Source: Patescibacteria group bacterium
Lineage (GTDB): Bacteria > Patescibacteriota > Patescibacteriia > Patescibacteriales > UBA12465
NCBI GenBank assembly: GCA_027858435.1
Contig: JAQICS010000035.1
Location: 1 to 32,161 of the forward strand
DNA length: 32,161 nucleotides
Reading direction: 5' to 3'
A program made the position numbers and the translations under genes. The notes below the pieces were generated by a model. That model was not told the origin of the DNA and did not search any database. It was given only the letters and a program-made list of their open reading frames with translations. Below, piece after piece: positions 1 to 8,707 of the stretch. The first letter of the stretch is position 1. Every line of letters starts with the position of its first letter.

Positions 1-590
1 TCACAGGACTTCTTGCTTTAATTTTTTCTTTTTCTCGTGCTTCTTGGTTAGCCTTTGTTGTTAGTTTAATTACTTTGCTTATAGTTTTCCTTGTAAAAAA
101 GAATTTATCAGCCTTTAAGAGACTTTTAATTTTAACTTTTTTCTCTTTAATTTTAGCGGGTATAATATTTGTTCCTTTTAGCGATCTTTTTACTGGGCGC
201 CTTCAAGCCTCCGGTAGGTTAGAGGAAAAATCATTAAATGAAAGACAGGCTCAAGTTTATGAAGCCTCTGATTTATTAAATCAGAATTGGTTATTTGGAG
301 TAGGTTTAGGAAATTATACGCAAAAATTAAGAGAAAATGATGAAACCAAAAAAGCCTATTGGCAATATCAACCAGTTCATAACTCATTTTTATTGCTATT
401 ATCTGAAACTGGAATTTTTAGCTTATTATTTTTCCTAGCTATTTTAATTGCTCTTTCAAGAGATAAAAGAAAAGCAGAATATTTTTGGCCTATTATTTTA
501 ATGCTTCTTATTTTACTTACCTTTGATCATTGGTTAATTAGTTTGCCATTTGGTACACTTTTTCTTTTCTTTGTTTTAGGATTAATATAA
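1..590 (+). CDS. O-antigen ligase/polymerase (Wzy/WaaL) family membrane protein, 5' truncated by the window edge
   Basis: The frame is open from base 3, so the listed TTG start at 75 is not the real start; only the C-terminal part of the protein is present. The visible part has several hydrophobic segments, an SFSRASWLAF stretch like the 'GSRaaWla' motif of the Wzy_C family, a loop with GVGLGNYTQ, and a PVHNSFLLLLSETG motif. The His in that 'HN' motif is characteristic of O-antigen ligases and related polymerases. Members of this family act in the cytoplasmic membrane and join or polymerise lipid-linked glycans at the outer face. The exact substrate cannot be told. The gene converges on the small minus-strand ORF, overlapping it by nine bases. 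A second member of the family starts at 30775. The family assignment is firm; ligase versus polymerase is open. Confidence 0.85.
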   Translation, partial: TGLLALIFSFSRASWLAFVVSLITLLIVFLVKKNLSAFKRLLILTFFSLILAGIIFVPFSDLFTGRLQASGRLEEKSLNERQAQVYEASDLLNQNWLFGVGLGNYTQKLRENDETKKAYWQYQPVHNSFLLLLSETGIFSLLFFLAILIALSRDKRKAEYFWPIILMLLILLTFDHWLISLPFGTLFLFFVLGLI

Positions 591-833
591 CTGCCTACTG
601 TTTATTTGATAATTTTTTTGTAAATAAAGCAAATCTTTTTCAAGATTCTTTAAAGTCTTTTCAATTTTAATTACCTCTTCTTCATTTTCAGCTTGAACAT
701 TTTTTAAGTCTTGTTCAATTAAGCTAAGAATGGTAGCGATAGTGCCAAAATAATCTTCTTTTTTGATATGAAATTTTACACTTTCTCTATCATTTAGAAT
801 TAAGTAGTTTTTTCCTATTTTATACTTTTTCAT
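582..833 (-). CDS. Small coiled-coil protein of unknown function downstream of radC
   Basis: This 83-residue protein is not recognised. Its start overlaps the radC stop in an ATGA junction, so it is probably translated by coupling with radC. The 3' end overlaps the convergent ligase-family gene by nine bases. The N-terminal third is short and basic (MKKYKIGKNYLIL). The rest is strongly charged and helical, with heptad-like Leu/Ile spacing through VIKIEKTLKNLEKDLLYLQ, which suggests a coiled coil. There is no signal peptide or membrane segment. The ATGA overlap and normal composition favour a real gene. No function is claimed. Confidence 0.65.
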   Translation of the reverse strand: MKKYKIGKNYLILNDRESVKFHIKKEDYFGTIATILSLIEQDLKNVQAENEEEVIKIEKTLKNLEKDLLYLQKNYQINSRQLY

Positions 834-1567
834 TGAATTATGCTTTTGTAATCATCTGCGCTAATTAAGATGTGATCTAAAACTTCGATTCCAATAATTT
901 TACCAGCTTCAATTAAATTTTTAGTTATTTCAATATCAGCGTCACTTGGCTCTAGGCTACCAGAAGGGTGATTGTGAGCTATAATAATAGCGGCAGCTGA
1001 ATATTCAAGGGCTGGTTTAAACACTTCTCTTGGGGCAATCAGAGAAGAATCAAGGGTTCCTATTGAGACAACCTCATCGTGTATTAGTTGATAGTGTGAG
1101 TTTAAATACAATCCTCTAAATTGCTCTTTATGTAATTTACTCATATCTTTTAAGTGTTCAAAGGCATCCTTAGCGGTTCTAATGGTAATATTTGCACCAG
1201 GCTTTTTTTGATAAAACCTTCTACCAATCTCAAAGCAAGAAACTAATTGACAAGCTTTAGATAGAGGAATATCTAAATCTTTTTCAATAATTTCAGGATT
1301 TTTTTGATAAATTATTCCTTTTTCACCGTATTCTTTTAATAATCTACTAGTCATATTCATTACTTCTTCTTTTTTAGTTCCAGTGTTTAAAATAATAGCT
1401 AGAAGTTGAGCCGAGCTTAAACTACTTATTCCATCTTTTAATAGTTTTTCACGAGGTTTCTCTTCTTTTGGTAAGTCTCTAACTCTAGTAATCTCGTATT
1501 TTTTGTTTTTAGATTTTATTAAATTATCTACTAAGATAATATTATTATCCTTTATTTTATAGTTCAT
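830..1567 (-). CDS. radC: RadC family JAMM/MPN protein (UPF0758)
   Basis: At 245 aa this is close to the usual RadC length. The N-terminal part has the LPKEEKPREKLL and SAQLLAIILNTGT segments of the RadC helix-hairpin-helix region. The C-terminal domain carries the JAMM zinc metallo-isopeptidase signature HNHPSG...PSDAD near residues 195-212, preceded by an APREVFKPAL segment typical of RadC. All metal ligands visible in the motif are kept. The family has long been linked to DNA repair, but its substrate is unsettled. It is the first gene of a two-gene minus-strand unit with the 83-aa ORF. An extended -10 lies about 57 bases upstream of the ATG. About 50 N-terminal residues precede the RadC motif start and are poorly conserved. 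Confidence 0.93.
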   Translation of the reverse strand: MNYKIKDNNIILVDNLIKSKNKKYEITRVRDLPKEEKPREKLLKDGISSLSSAQLLAIILNTGTKKEEVMNMTSRLLKEYGEKGIIYQKNPEIIEKDLDIPLSKACQLVSCFEIGRRFYQKKPGANITIRTAKDAFEHLKDMSKLHKEQFRGLYLNSHYQLIHDEVVSIGTLDSSLIAPREVFKPALEYSAAAIIIAHNHPSGSLEPSDADIEITKNLIEAGKIIGIEVLDHILISADDYKSIIQ

Positions 1568-1613
1568 ATAATTGTTTAGAGTAAATAGTTAAATATATAG
1601 CCTTATTTATTTT

Positions 1614-1642
1614 TTGTCTTTCAATTATAGCATAATTATGTT
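1614..1642 (+). promoter_or_regulatory. Possible sigma-70-type promoter for the M16 peptidase run
   Basis: TTGTCT (1614-1619) and TATGTT (1637-1642) are separated by 17 bases, giving a predicted start near 1649 and a leader of about 42 bases. The -10 match is modest. The element overlaps the opposing radC promoter, so the two may compete. The -10 for radC is the better of the two. Confidence 0.35.
1624..1632 (-). promoter_or_regulatory. Extended -10 promoter element for radC
   Basis: Read on the minus strand, the sequence is TGCTATAAT, a perfect extended -10 (TG-n-TATAAT). The predicted start is near 1617, about 50 bases before the radC ATG. The -35 region is only T-rich, which is common where an extended -10 is present. 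Confidence 0.55.
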
Positions 1643-1690
1643 AAATTAAAAAAAGATTTTTAATAATAATAATTAACTAATTTTTAAGAT

Positions 1691-2965
1691 ATGAACAATT
1701 TTAAAGTAAAGAAAAGCAAAAATGGTGTACCAATGTATTTAATTCCAGTTAAAGGCGCTAAAACCGCTACAGTATTATTTATATTTAACACTGGTTCTCG
1801 CTATGAAAACAAAGATAACAATGGAATTTCTCACTTTTTAGAACACATGTTCTTTAAAGGCACAAAGAAAAGACCGGATACTGCTACAATTTCTAGTTCT
1901 CTTGATTCACTTGGCAGTGAATTCAATGCTTTTACTGGAAAAGAATACACCGGATATCATGTAAAGGTAACTTCTTCAAAAATTAAGAAAGCAAGTAATA
2001 TTATTGGTGATATGCTTCTTAATTCCGTTTTTGATAAAGATGAAATTGAAAGAGAAAAAGGAGTAATAATTGAGGAGTTAAATATGTATGAAGATAATCC
2101 TTTAATGCACATCGAAGATGTTTTTGAAAAATGTCTATACAAAGACTCCCCCGCTGGTTGGGATACAATTGGTACCAAGAAAAACATTAAAGGTTTTAAA
2201 AGAGAAGACTTTACTAATTATTTTAAAAGCCAATATGGTACTAAAAGTCTTTCTTTTGTTATCGCTGGTAACTATAGCAATGATGATATAAAAGCAGTTG
2301 AGAAAATAATTAATCAATTTGAGGATAATAAATTTAAAAATAAAGAAAAGGTAGTAGAAAATCAAAAGAAACCAGAAATTTTGGCTGAGTATAAGAAAGT
2401 TGATCAAGTAACTCTTTCCCTAGGAGTTAGAACAGTACCAGCGGGACATAAATGGCAAGCAAAATTAAAATTACTTTCAATTATTTTAGGAGGTTCAATG
2501 AGCTCTCGTTTATTTATCAAACTCAGAGAAAGAAGTGGTTTAGCGTATTTTGTTAGAACAACGACGGAGTTTAATAGTGATTCTGGTTATTTAACTACTC
2601 AAGCAGGAGTACCAATTGAAAAAGCTAAAGATGCAGTTAAAATTATTTTAGATGAGTATAATAATATTTCTCAAGAGTTAATAACTGACAAAGAATTAAA
2701 AAGAGTTAAAGACATGTATAAAGGAAAATTAAATTTAAACATGGAAACAAGTGATGAGGTAGCTAACTGGTATGGAAGACAAGCAATACTTCATAAAAAT
2801 GATATTACTTCACCTAAGAAATTTTTAGAAAGTATTAATAAGATTACTGCTAAAGATTTAAAGAAAGTTGCTAAATCTGTATTTAAAGATGAAAATTTAA
2901 ACTTAGCTTTAATTGGCGATGTTAAAGAGGATCAATTTAAAAAGGTATTGAAATTAAATAAATAA
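1691..2965 (+). CDS. M16 family zinc metallopeptidase (insulinase/processing-peptidase type)
   Basis: This 424-aa protein has the inverted zinc motif HxxEH (HFLEH, His48/Glu51/His52). Glu129, in EELNMYEDNP, lies exactly 76 residues later, as in the family's HxxEHx76E signature. The C-terminal half has the RERSGLAY segment that supplies the Arg/Tyr pair for substrate binding. Both M16 halves are therefore in one chain and the enzyme should be active, probably as a homodimer. No signal peptide is visible, so it is likely cytoplasmic and could degrade peptides or process a precursor. The ATG at 1691 has no Shine-Dalgarno. It heads a tightly packed run with the helicase-nuclease four bases downstream. 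Substrate unknown. Confidence 0.92.
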   Translation: MNNFKVKKSKNGVPMYLIPVKGAKTATVLFIFNTGSRYENKDNNGISHFLEHMFFKGTKKRPDTATISSSLDSLGSEFNAFTGKEYTGYHVKVTSSKIKKASNIIGDMLLNSVFDKDEIEREKGVIIEELNMYEDNPLMHIEDVFEKCLYKDSPAGWDTIGTKKNIKGFKREDFTNYFKSQYGTKSLSFVIAGNYSNDDIKAVEKIINQFEDNKFKNKEKVVENQKKPEILAEYKKVDQVTLSLGVRTVPAGHKWQAKLKLLSIILGGSMSSRLFIKLRERSGLAYFVRTTTEFNSDSGYLTTQAGVPIEKAKDAVKIILDEYNNISQELITDKELKRVKDMYKGKLNLNMETSDEVANWYGRQAILHKNDITSPKKFLESINKITAKDLKKVAKSVFKDENLNLALIGDVKEDQFKKVLKLNK

Positions 2966-2969
2966 TTAA

Positions 2970-5918
2970 ATGAAAGATTTTTTAAAACAATTAAATACTC
3001 ATCAAAAGCAAGCGGTTACTCATGGTAATGGTCCTTTATTAATTGTTGCTGGGGCGGGAACTGGAAAAACAACTGTTTTAATTAATCGTTTAGCCTATTT
3101 AATTTTAGAAAAAGATGTTAATCAAGATTCAATCTTACTTTTAACATTTACTGAAAAGGCAGCTTCAGAATTAGAAGAAAGAGCAGATTTAATTCTTCCC
3201 TATGGCTATGTTGATAATTGGATTAGCACATTTCATAGCTTTGCTGAAAAAATACTGCGTGATTATGGCATGGAAATTGGTTTAAATCCGGCTTTTAAGT
3301 TATTAACACAAACTGAACAGTGGGTTTTAATCAAGAAGAATTTAGATAAATTTGAACTTAACTATTACAAACCACTTGGTAATCCGAATAAGTTTATATC
3401 TGAGTTAATTAAATATTTTTCTCGCTTAAAAGATGAAAATATATCTCCTGAAGAATATCGTTTATATGTAGAATCAATTAAAGATAGTGAAGAAATTGAA
3501 GATCAAGAAAAAGATAGACAAAAAGAATTATCTTCAGCCTATATCACTTACACTAAACTACTTCTTGATAATAATTTCTTAGATTTTGGTGATTTAATTT
3601 TCTATGTTTTAAAACTATTTAACACAAGGAAAAATATCTTAAATTATTATCAACAAAAGTTTTCCTATATCATGGTTGATGAGTTTCAAGATACTAACTT
3701 AGCTCAGTATGAGTTAATTAAAATGTTATCAAAACCTGATAATAATTTAACTGTGGTTGGTGATGATAATCAGGCAATATATAAATTTAGAGGAGCCTCA
3801 TTGTCAAATATTTTACAATTTAAAGACGATTACAAGGAGGCAGTAGAGATTGTTTTAAATGAAAACTTTAGATCAAGACAAGAGATACTTGATAGAGCAT
3901 ATCAATTAATTCAAAACAATAATCCTAATACTTTAGAGTATAAATTAAAAATTAACAAAGAGTTAAAAGCTAAAAACTCTAATTATATAGATAAAAAAGA
4001 TAAGGATGCAGTTTCTTTTTTTAACCTACAAAGCCATGAAGAAGAAGTTACTTTTGTAGTGGATAAGATAAGAGATTTAAAAGAAAAAGATAAGGAAGCT
4101 TTTTATTCTGATTTTGCTATTTTAGTTAGAGCAAATGATACTGCAGATGCCTATATCAAAGAACTGGGAAGACATAATATTCCTAATCAATTTATGTCTT
4201 GGAGAGGACTGTACTACAAGCCAGTTATCCTAGATATCATAGCCTATTTCCGGTTACTTGATAATTATCATGAATCTTCCGCTTGTTTTAGAGTGCTAAA
4301 CATGGAAACTTTTAAGGTTTCTCATCTTGATTTGGTTAATATTAACAAAATGGCTAATCGTAAAGCTTGGTCATTATTTGAAGCTTTACAAAATATTTCT
4401 AAAATTAGGAATATAAGCTCTAAAAGTGTAGTTAATATAAAGAAACTTCTAACGCTAATATCTGAGCATTCAAAAATGGTGGCAAATAGTAGTCCTAGTC
4501 AAATATTTCTTAAGTTTGCCTATGATTCTGGTTTTTTAGAAAGTTATGACTTTGATAGAGATATTGAAATTTTTTCCTATCTCAATCAATTTTATCAAAA
4601 AATTAAAACATTAGAGCAAACAGAAATTGACTTAAAGTTAAAAGACTTTTTAACTGCTATTGATTTAGAATTAGAGGCTGGAGAGACTGGTTCTTTAAAA
4701 TTAGATTTTGTTGATAGTGATTCAGTTAAAATAATGACTGTTCACGGAGCTAAAGGTTTGGAATTTAAATATGTATTTTTAGTTAATTTAGTTGATAAAA
4801 AATTTCCAACTATTAATAGAAGTGAAAAGATTTCTATTCCTGAGGAAATTGTTAAAGAAAAAACAATTTCTGATGGAGATATTCACACCGAAGAAGAAAG
4901 AAGACTTTTCTATGTTGCTATTACCAGAGCTAAAGACAAATTGTTTTTAACTGGAGCTAAAGACTATGGTGGTGCTAGAGAGAAAAAGCCATCAAGATTT
5001 ATCAATGAACTAGGACTTGAGAAAATAATTGAACCAGAAATAAAGTTAAGTGAAAAAAATGAGTTTTTAAAAGATCTTCATTTTGTTAATTTAAGAAATA
5101 TGGAAAAAGATGAGAAAAGCAGTGAAGAAAAATTACCACTTCCGGAAAAGTTTTCATTTTCCCAATTAGCTGCCTTTTCAAATTGCCCTCTTCAGTATAA
5201 ATTTGCTTTTATTTTAAAAATTCCAGCTGCTACTGATAAAGCATCTTTAGTTTTTGGACGAGTGATGCATAACACTTTATACAATTTTCTCCTTCCTGCT
5301 TTAAGTGAGAGAAGTTTAGCTCAAGGAAATCTTTTTCCTCTTTCAAAGGAAGAGGCTGAAAAATTATTTAGTTTAAAAAGATTAAAAGAATTATATTCAG
5401 AGTTTTGGCAAAACGATGGCTATGAAAGCAAAAAACAAAGAGAAGAATATAGAAAAAAAGGAGAAGAATCATTAAAATTATTTTATGAAAATTATACTAA
5501 ATTGCCACCTAAAGAAGTTATTTATTTAGAAAAAAGATTTTCTTTTAAGATAAAAGGTGATGTAATTAAAGGTGCAATTGATAGAGTTGATTTGTTAGAA
5601 GATGGAACATTAGAAATTGTTGATTATAAGACTGGTAGTCCTAAGGACAAGCTTGCACCAAAAGATAAAAAACAGTTAATATTGTATCAATTATTTCTTG
5701 AAGATTTCTTAGGTAAAAAAGTATCTCTTTTAAGCTATTATTATCTAGAGAATGGACAAAAGATGTCTTTTACCCCTAAAGAAAAAGATATTGAAAAAGT
5801 GAAGTTGGAAATAATAAATGAGATTAGTGAAATTAAGAAAAGAAATTTTCCGCCTAAACCATCTCATCTTTGTAAATACTGTGATTTTAATAGAATTTGT
5901 GAATTTAAACAGAATTAA
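2970..5918 (+). CDS. UvrD/PcrA-like superfamily 1 helicase fused to a C-terminal PD-(D/E)XK Fe-S nuclease
   Basis: This is a 982-aa DNA helicase-nuclease. The N-terminal SF1A helicase has the Q motif LNTHQKQAV, Walker A GAGTGKTT (about residue 28), Walker B DEFQDTN (about 236), [30 protein letters not shown] and [13 protein letters not shown]. From about residue 727 a RecB/AddB-type nuclease follows: [17 protein letters not shown] and [10 protein letters not shown] supply the His, Asp and Lys of the active site. A lone Cys in SNCPLQYKF plus three Cys in [10 protein letters not shown] make a likely 4Fe-4S clamp as in AddB and Dna2. The protein probably works in double-strand break processing or nucleotide repair. 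No separate AddA/RecC subunit is nearby. It sits between the M16 peptidase and ruvB with very short gaps. Confidence 0.93.
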   Translation: MKDFLKQLNTHQKQAVTHGNGPLLIVAGAGTGKTTVLINRLAYLILEKDVNQDSILLLTFTEKAASELEERADLILPYGYVDNWISTFHSFAEKILRDYGMEIGLNPAFKLLTQTEQWVLIKKNLDKFELNYYKPLGNPNKFISELIKYFSRLKDENISPEEYRLYVESIKDSEEIEDQEKDRQKELSSAYITYTKLLLDNNFLDFGDLIFYVLKLFNTRKNILNYYQQKFSYIMVDEFQDTNLAQYELIKMLSKPDNNLTVVGDDNQAIYKFRGASLSNILQFKDDYKEAVEIVLNENFRSRQEILDRAYQLIQNNNPNTLEYKLKINKELKAKNSNYIDKKDKDAVSFFNLQSHEEEVTFVVDKIRDLKEKDKEAFYSDFAILVRANDTADAYIKELGRHNIPNQFMSWRGLYYKPVILDIIAYFRLLDNYHESSACFRVLNMETFKVSHLDLVNINKMANRKAWSLFEALQNISKIRNISSKSVVNIKKLLTLISEHSKMVANSSPSQIFLKFAYDSGFLESYDFDRDIEIFSYLNQFYQKIKTLEQTEIDLKLKDFLTAIDLELEAGETGSLKLDFVDSDSVKIMTVHGAKGLEFKYVFLVNLVDKKFPTINRSEKISIPEEIVKEKTISDGDIHTEEERRLFYVAITRAKDKLFLTGAKDYGGAREKKPSRFINELGLEKIIEPEIKLSEKNEFLKDLHFVNLRNMEKDEKSSEEKLPLPEKFSFSQLAAFSNCPLQYKFAFILKIPAATDKASLVFGRVMHNTLYNFLLPALSERSLAQGNLFPLSKEEAEKLFSLKRLKELYSEFWQNDGYESKKQREEYRKKGEESLKLFYENYTKLPPKEVIYLEKRFSFKIKGDVIKGAIDRVDLLEDGTLEIVDYKTGSPKDKLAPKDKKQLILYQLFLEDFLGKKVSLLSYYYLENGQKMSFTPKEKDIEKVKLEIINEISEIKKRNFPPKPSHLCKYCDFNRICEFKQN

Positions 5919-5929
5919 ATATTAATTAT

Positions 5930-6949
5930 ATGGCTGATGATAAAAACAATGAAAGAGTTATAAGTCCGAAAGAAAGTAATAATGATCAAAAATTAGATTT
6001 TTCTCTTAGACCAAAATCTTTAATTGATTATGTTGGACAAAATAGGATTAAAAAAAATCTTAAAATTAGTATTGAGGCTGCAAAAAAAAGAGAAGAACCA
6101 ATTGAACATGTCTTATTATATGGAGCTCCGGGATTAGGAAAAACTACTCTTGCTCATGTAATTGCTAATGAGACGAGTGCTAATATTAAAGTAACTTCTG
6201 GTCCAGCTATTGAAAAAAGTGGTGATTTAGCCGCTATTTTAAGTAATTTAGAAGAAGGAGATATTCTATTTATCGATGAAATTCACAGACTTCATAAAAC
6301 GGTTGAAGAAATCTTATACCCAGCTATGGAAGACTTTGCCCTTGATATTATTATGGGAAAAGGACCAACTGCCAGAACTCTAAGATTAGATTTACCCAAC
6401 TTTACAGTTATTGGTGCCACTACCTTAGCTAGCCTTTTATCCGCTCCTCTAAGAGATAGATTTGGTATAATTCATCATCTAAATTTCTATGAAGGTGAAG
6501 ATCTTGAAAAAATAATTTCTCGTAGTGCTAAAATTTTAAATATTGAAATTGATCAAGAATCAGAAAAAGCGATTGCTAAACGTAGTCGTAAAACTCCTAG
6601 AGTTGCCAACAGACTACTTAAAAGAGTCCGTGATTATTGCCAAGTTGAGGGAAACGGTCACATAGATTATGGTTCTTGCCTGGAAGCTTTTAAGATTTTA
6701 GAAGTTGATGAAATTGGTCTTGATTCAGTTGATAGACATATTATGAGAGTGATAGCTGACAAGTTTAAAGGTGGTCCAGTTGGTTTAAATACTCTAGCAG
6801 CAGCAAGTGGTGAAGAGATTGATACTATTTTAAATGTCTATGAACCATATTTAATGCAAATGGGCTTTTTAGATAGATCACCACGGGGTAGGATATTAAC
6901 AGAAAGAGGTTTTAATCATTTGCAAATTGATTTAGAAGAAATGTTATGA
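5930..6949 (+). CDS. ruvB: Holliday junction branch migration ATPase RuvB
   Basis: RuvB is the hexameric AAA+ motor that, with RuvA, drives branch migration of Holliday junctions. The 339-aa length is normal. Visible features are [12 protein letters not shown] at the N terminus, Walker [10 protein letters not shown] (about residue 64), Walker B DEIHRLH (about 116), sensor 1 GATT, the arginine finger in LRDRFGI (about 175), and a C-terminal winged helix with a [11 protein letters not shown] stretch. A roughly 20-residue polar N-terminal tail precedes the family start. The start has no Shine-Dalgarno. The stop overlaps the queA start by four bases (ATGA). ruvA and ruvC are not in the window. 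Confidence 0.97.
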   Translation: MADDKNNERVISPKESNNDQKLDFSLRPKSLIDYVGQNRIKKNLKISIEAAKKREEPIEHVLLYGAPGLGKTTLAHVIANETSANIKVTSGPAIEKSGDLAAILSNLEEGDILFIDEIHRLHKTVEEILYPAMEDFALDIIMGKGPTARTLRLDLPNFTVIGATTLASLLSAPLRDRFGIIHHLNFYEGEDLEKIISRSAKILNIEIDQESEKAIAKRSRKTPRVANRLLKRVRDYCQVEGNGHIDYGSCLEAFKILEVDEIGLDSVDRHIMRVIADKFKGGPVGLNTLAAASGEEIDTILNVYEPYLMQMGFLDRSPRGRILTERGFNHLQIDLEEML

Positions 6950-8043
6950 AAAAAGAAGAAATTTTAATTGACGATTTTGATTATTATTTACCCGAGAATT
7001 TAATAGCTCAAAAACCTAGTTTAAAGCGCGACGATTGTCGTTTGCTTTTTTTAAATAAGCGAAACGGCGAAATAAGGCATGATAAGTTTAAAAGTATTGA
7101 AAATGAGTTAAATAGAAACGATGTCTTAGTTTTAAATAATTCAAAAGTTTTCCCAGCCCGGTTACATGGGCAAAAAAAATTAACAGAAGGAAAAATAGAA
7201 TTATTACTTCATCATAGTTTATCAATACAAAATAAAGAAATTTGGGAGGTAATGATTAAAGGAAAAATAAATATTGAAACTATTTTGGAATTTAAAGATG
7301 GATTAGAGGCTAAGGTGTTAGAAAAAAATGAAGATGGTTTGTGTAAAATTGAGTTTAATAAAAAAAATAGAGAGTTTTTTAAGACAATTAATAAAATAGG
7401 TGAAACGCCACTTCCTCCATATATTAAAAGAGAAAAAGGTTTGCACAAAAACGATAAGTCAGATTATCAAACAGTTTTTGCCAGTGATGATAAGGTTGGT
7501 TCAAGTGCTGCGCCAACCGCTGGACTACATTTTAGCAAAGAAATGCTTAATAGATTAGAAGAAAAAGGAGTACAAATTATTTATGTTACTCTACATGTTG
7601 GTCTTGGTACTTTCGCGCCAGTTAAAACAAAAAACATGCTAGATCATAAAATGCATAGTGAATTTGTTAGTATTAAAACTAATTATGTAAAAAAATTAGT
7701 TGAAGCTAGAGAAGAAAAAAGGAGAATAATTGCAGTTGGTACTACATCATGCCGAGCAATTGAATCTCTGGTTAAATTAAAATCAGATGAACTGAATACT
7801 ATAGATAAAGTAGATAATAAAGTTAAAGAAGAAATATCTTTTTGGACAGATATTTATATTTATCCTGGCTATAAATTTGAATTAACCAATGCTTTAATTA
7901 CAAACTTTCATTTGCCTAAATCTACCCTTTTATTACTAGTTGGCGCTCTTGCTAAGGTAGAAAATATTAAAAAAGCATACAAGGAGGCAATTGACTTAAA
8001 ATACCGCTTTTTTAGCTATGGTGATGCTATGTTTATTTATTAA
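6946..8043 (+). CDS. queA: tRNA preQ1 ribosyltransferase-isomerase QueA
   Basis: QueA transfers and isomerises the ribosyl part of S-adenosylmethionine onto preQ1 in tRNA, making epoxyqueuosine. The 365-aa length fits. Family motifs seen are [13 protein letters not shown] at the N terminus, [28 protein letters not shown]-type ([11 protein letters not shown]), [11 protein letters not shown] and [20 protein letters not shown] near the C terminus. It is translationally coupled to ruvB by an ATGA overlap; a ruvB-queA pairing is common in bacteria. No tgt or preQ1 synthesis gene lies in the window, so preQ1 supply cannot be judged here. It is the last gene before the lepB promoter, and no terminator hairpin was seen after it. 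Confidence 0.96.
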   Translation: MKKEEILIDDFDYYLPENLIAQKPSLKRDDCRLLFLNKRNGEIRHDKFKSIENELNRNDVLVLNNSKVFPARLHGQKKLTEGKIELLLHHSLSIQNKEIWEVMIKGKINIETILEFKDGLEAKVLEKNEDGLCKIEFNKKNREFFKTINKIGETPLPPYIKREKGLHKNDKSDYQTVFASDDKVGSSAAPTAGLHFSKEMLNRLEEKGVQIIYVTLHVGLGTFAPVKTKNMLDHKMHSEFVSIKTNYVKKLVEAREEKRRIIAVGTTSCRAIESLVKLKSDELNTIDKVDNKVKEEISFWTDIYIYPGYKFELTNALITNFHLPKSTLLLLVGALAKVENIKKAYKEAIDLKYRFFSYGDAMFIY

Positions 8044-8064
8044 ATATTAGCTAAAAAAACACAG

Positions 8065-8093
8065 TTGATTTTTTAAGGTTTTTCTGTTATACT
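8065..8093 (+). promoter_or_regulatory. Strong extended -10 promoter upstream of lepB
   Basis: TTGATT (8065-8070), a 17-base spacer and TATACT (8088-8093) are preceded by TG one base before the -10 (TGTTATACT). The predicted start is near 8100, about 36 bases before the lepB ATG. It should drive lepB-hisS-rpsU. Confidence 0.75.
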
Positions 8094-8135
8094 CTAATTG
8101 ATTTTGTTAATAAATTTATTATTTTTTTAAATTAT

Positions 8136-8699
8136 ATGAAAAAATTTCTTTTATTTATCTGGGAGTTAGTAAAAGTGGCCGCAATTTCTGCAGCTATTAT
8201 TATCCCTGTTAGATATTACTTAATACAACCCTTTTATGTAAAAGGAGCTTCAATGGAGCCCAATTTTCATGATAGTGAATATTTAATTGTTGATGAGATA
8301 AGTTATCGTTTTAATGAACCAAATCGTGGCCAAGTAATTGTTTTTAGATACCCTAAAAATCCTCAAGAATATTTTATTAAAAGAATAATTGGTTTACCAG
8401 GAGAAGAGTTACAAATTAAAGATGGAGATGTTGTTGTATATAATGAAAATAATCCTCAAGGTTTAGTGTTAAACGAAACTTACTTGAAAACAGACTTAGA
8501 AACATTTAATTCAGATACAAAAAAAATAAAACTTGCTGATGATGAATATTTTGTTTTAGGGGATAATAGAAATGCTTCAAAAGACTCAAGAAGTTTTGGA
8601 GTACTTGATAATAACTTTATCATTGGAAAAGTATTATTACGTGGCTGGCCACTAGATAATATAACAGTTTTTAATAAGGAATTTTGGCCTATATATTAA
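8136..8699 (+). CDS. lepB: Signal peptidase I (LepB)
   Basis: Type I signal peptidase removes signal peptides from exported proteins at the outer face of the membrane. The 187-aa length is that of the compact Gram-positive-type enzymes. One N-terminal membrane segment (about residues 9-31) is followed by the catalytic serine in GASMEPN (Ser39), the general-base lysine in FIKRIIGLPGE (Lys82), and the conserved GDNRNASKDSRSFG box near the C terminus. The active site is intact. It leads an operon with hisS and rpsU. The giant secreted proteins downstream in the window have A-x-A-type cleavage sites (SLA-Q, VLA-Q, VKA-Q) that would suit this enzyme. The ATG at 8136 follows an AT-rich leader without Shine-Dalgarno. 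Confidence 0.96.
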   Translation: MKKFLLFIWELVKVAAISAAIIIPVRYYLIQPFYVKGASMEPNFHDSEYLIVDEISYRFNEPNRGQVIVFRYPKNPQEYFIKRIIGLPGEELQIKDGDVVVYNENNPQGLVLNETYLKTDLETFNSDTKKIKLADDEYFVLGDNRNASKDSRSFGVLDNNFIIGKVLLRGWPLDNITVFNKEFWPIY

Positions 8700-8707
8700 C
8701 AAATATT

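Noticed and set aside
8684-8707. TTG start for hisS in the ORF track
   Set aside because: It lies within lepB. The ATG at 8708 directly after the lepB stop is simpler and removes eight non-family residues.
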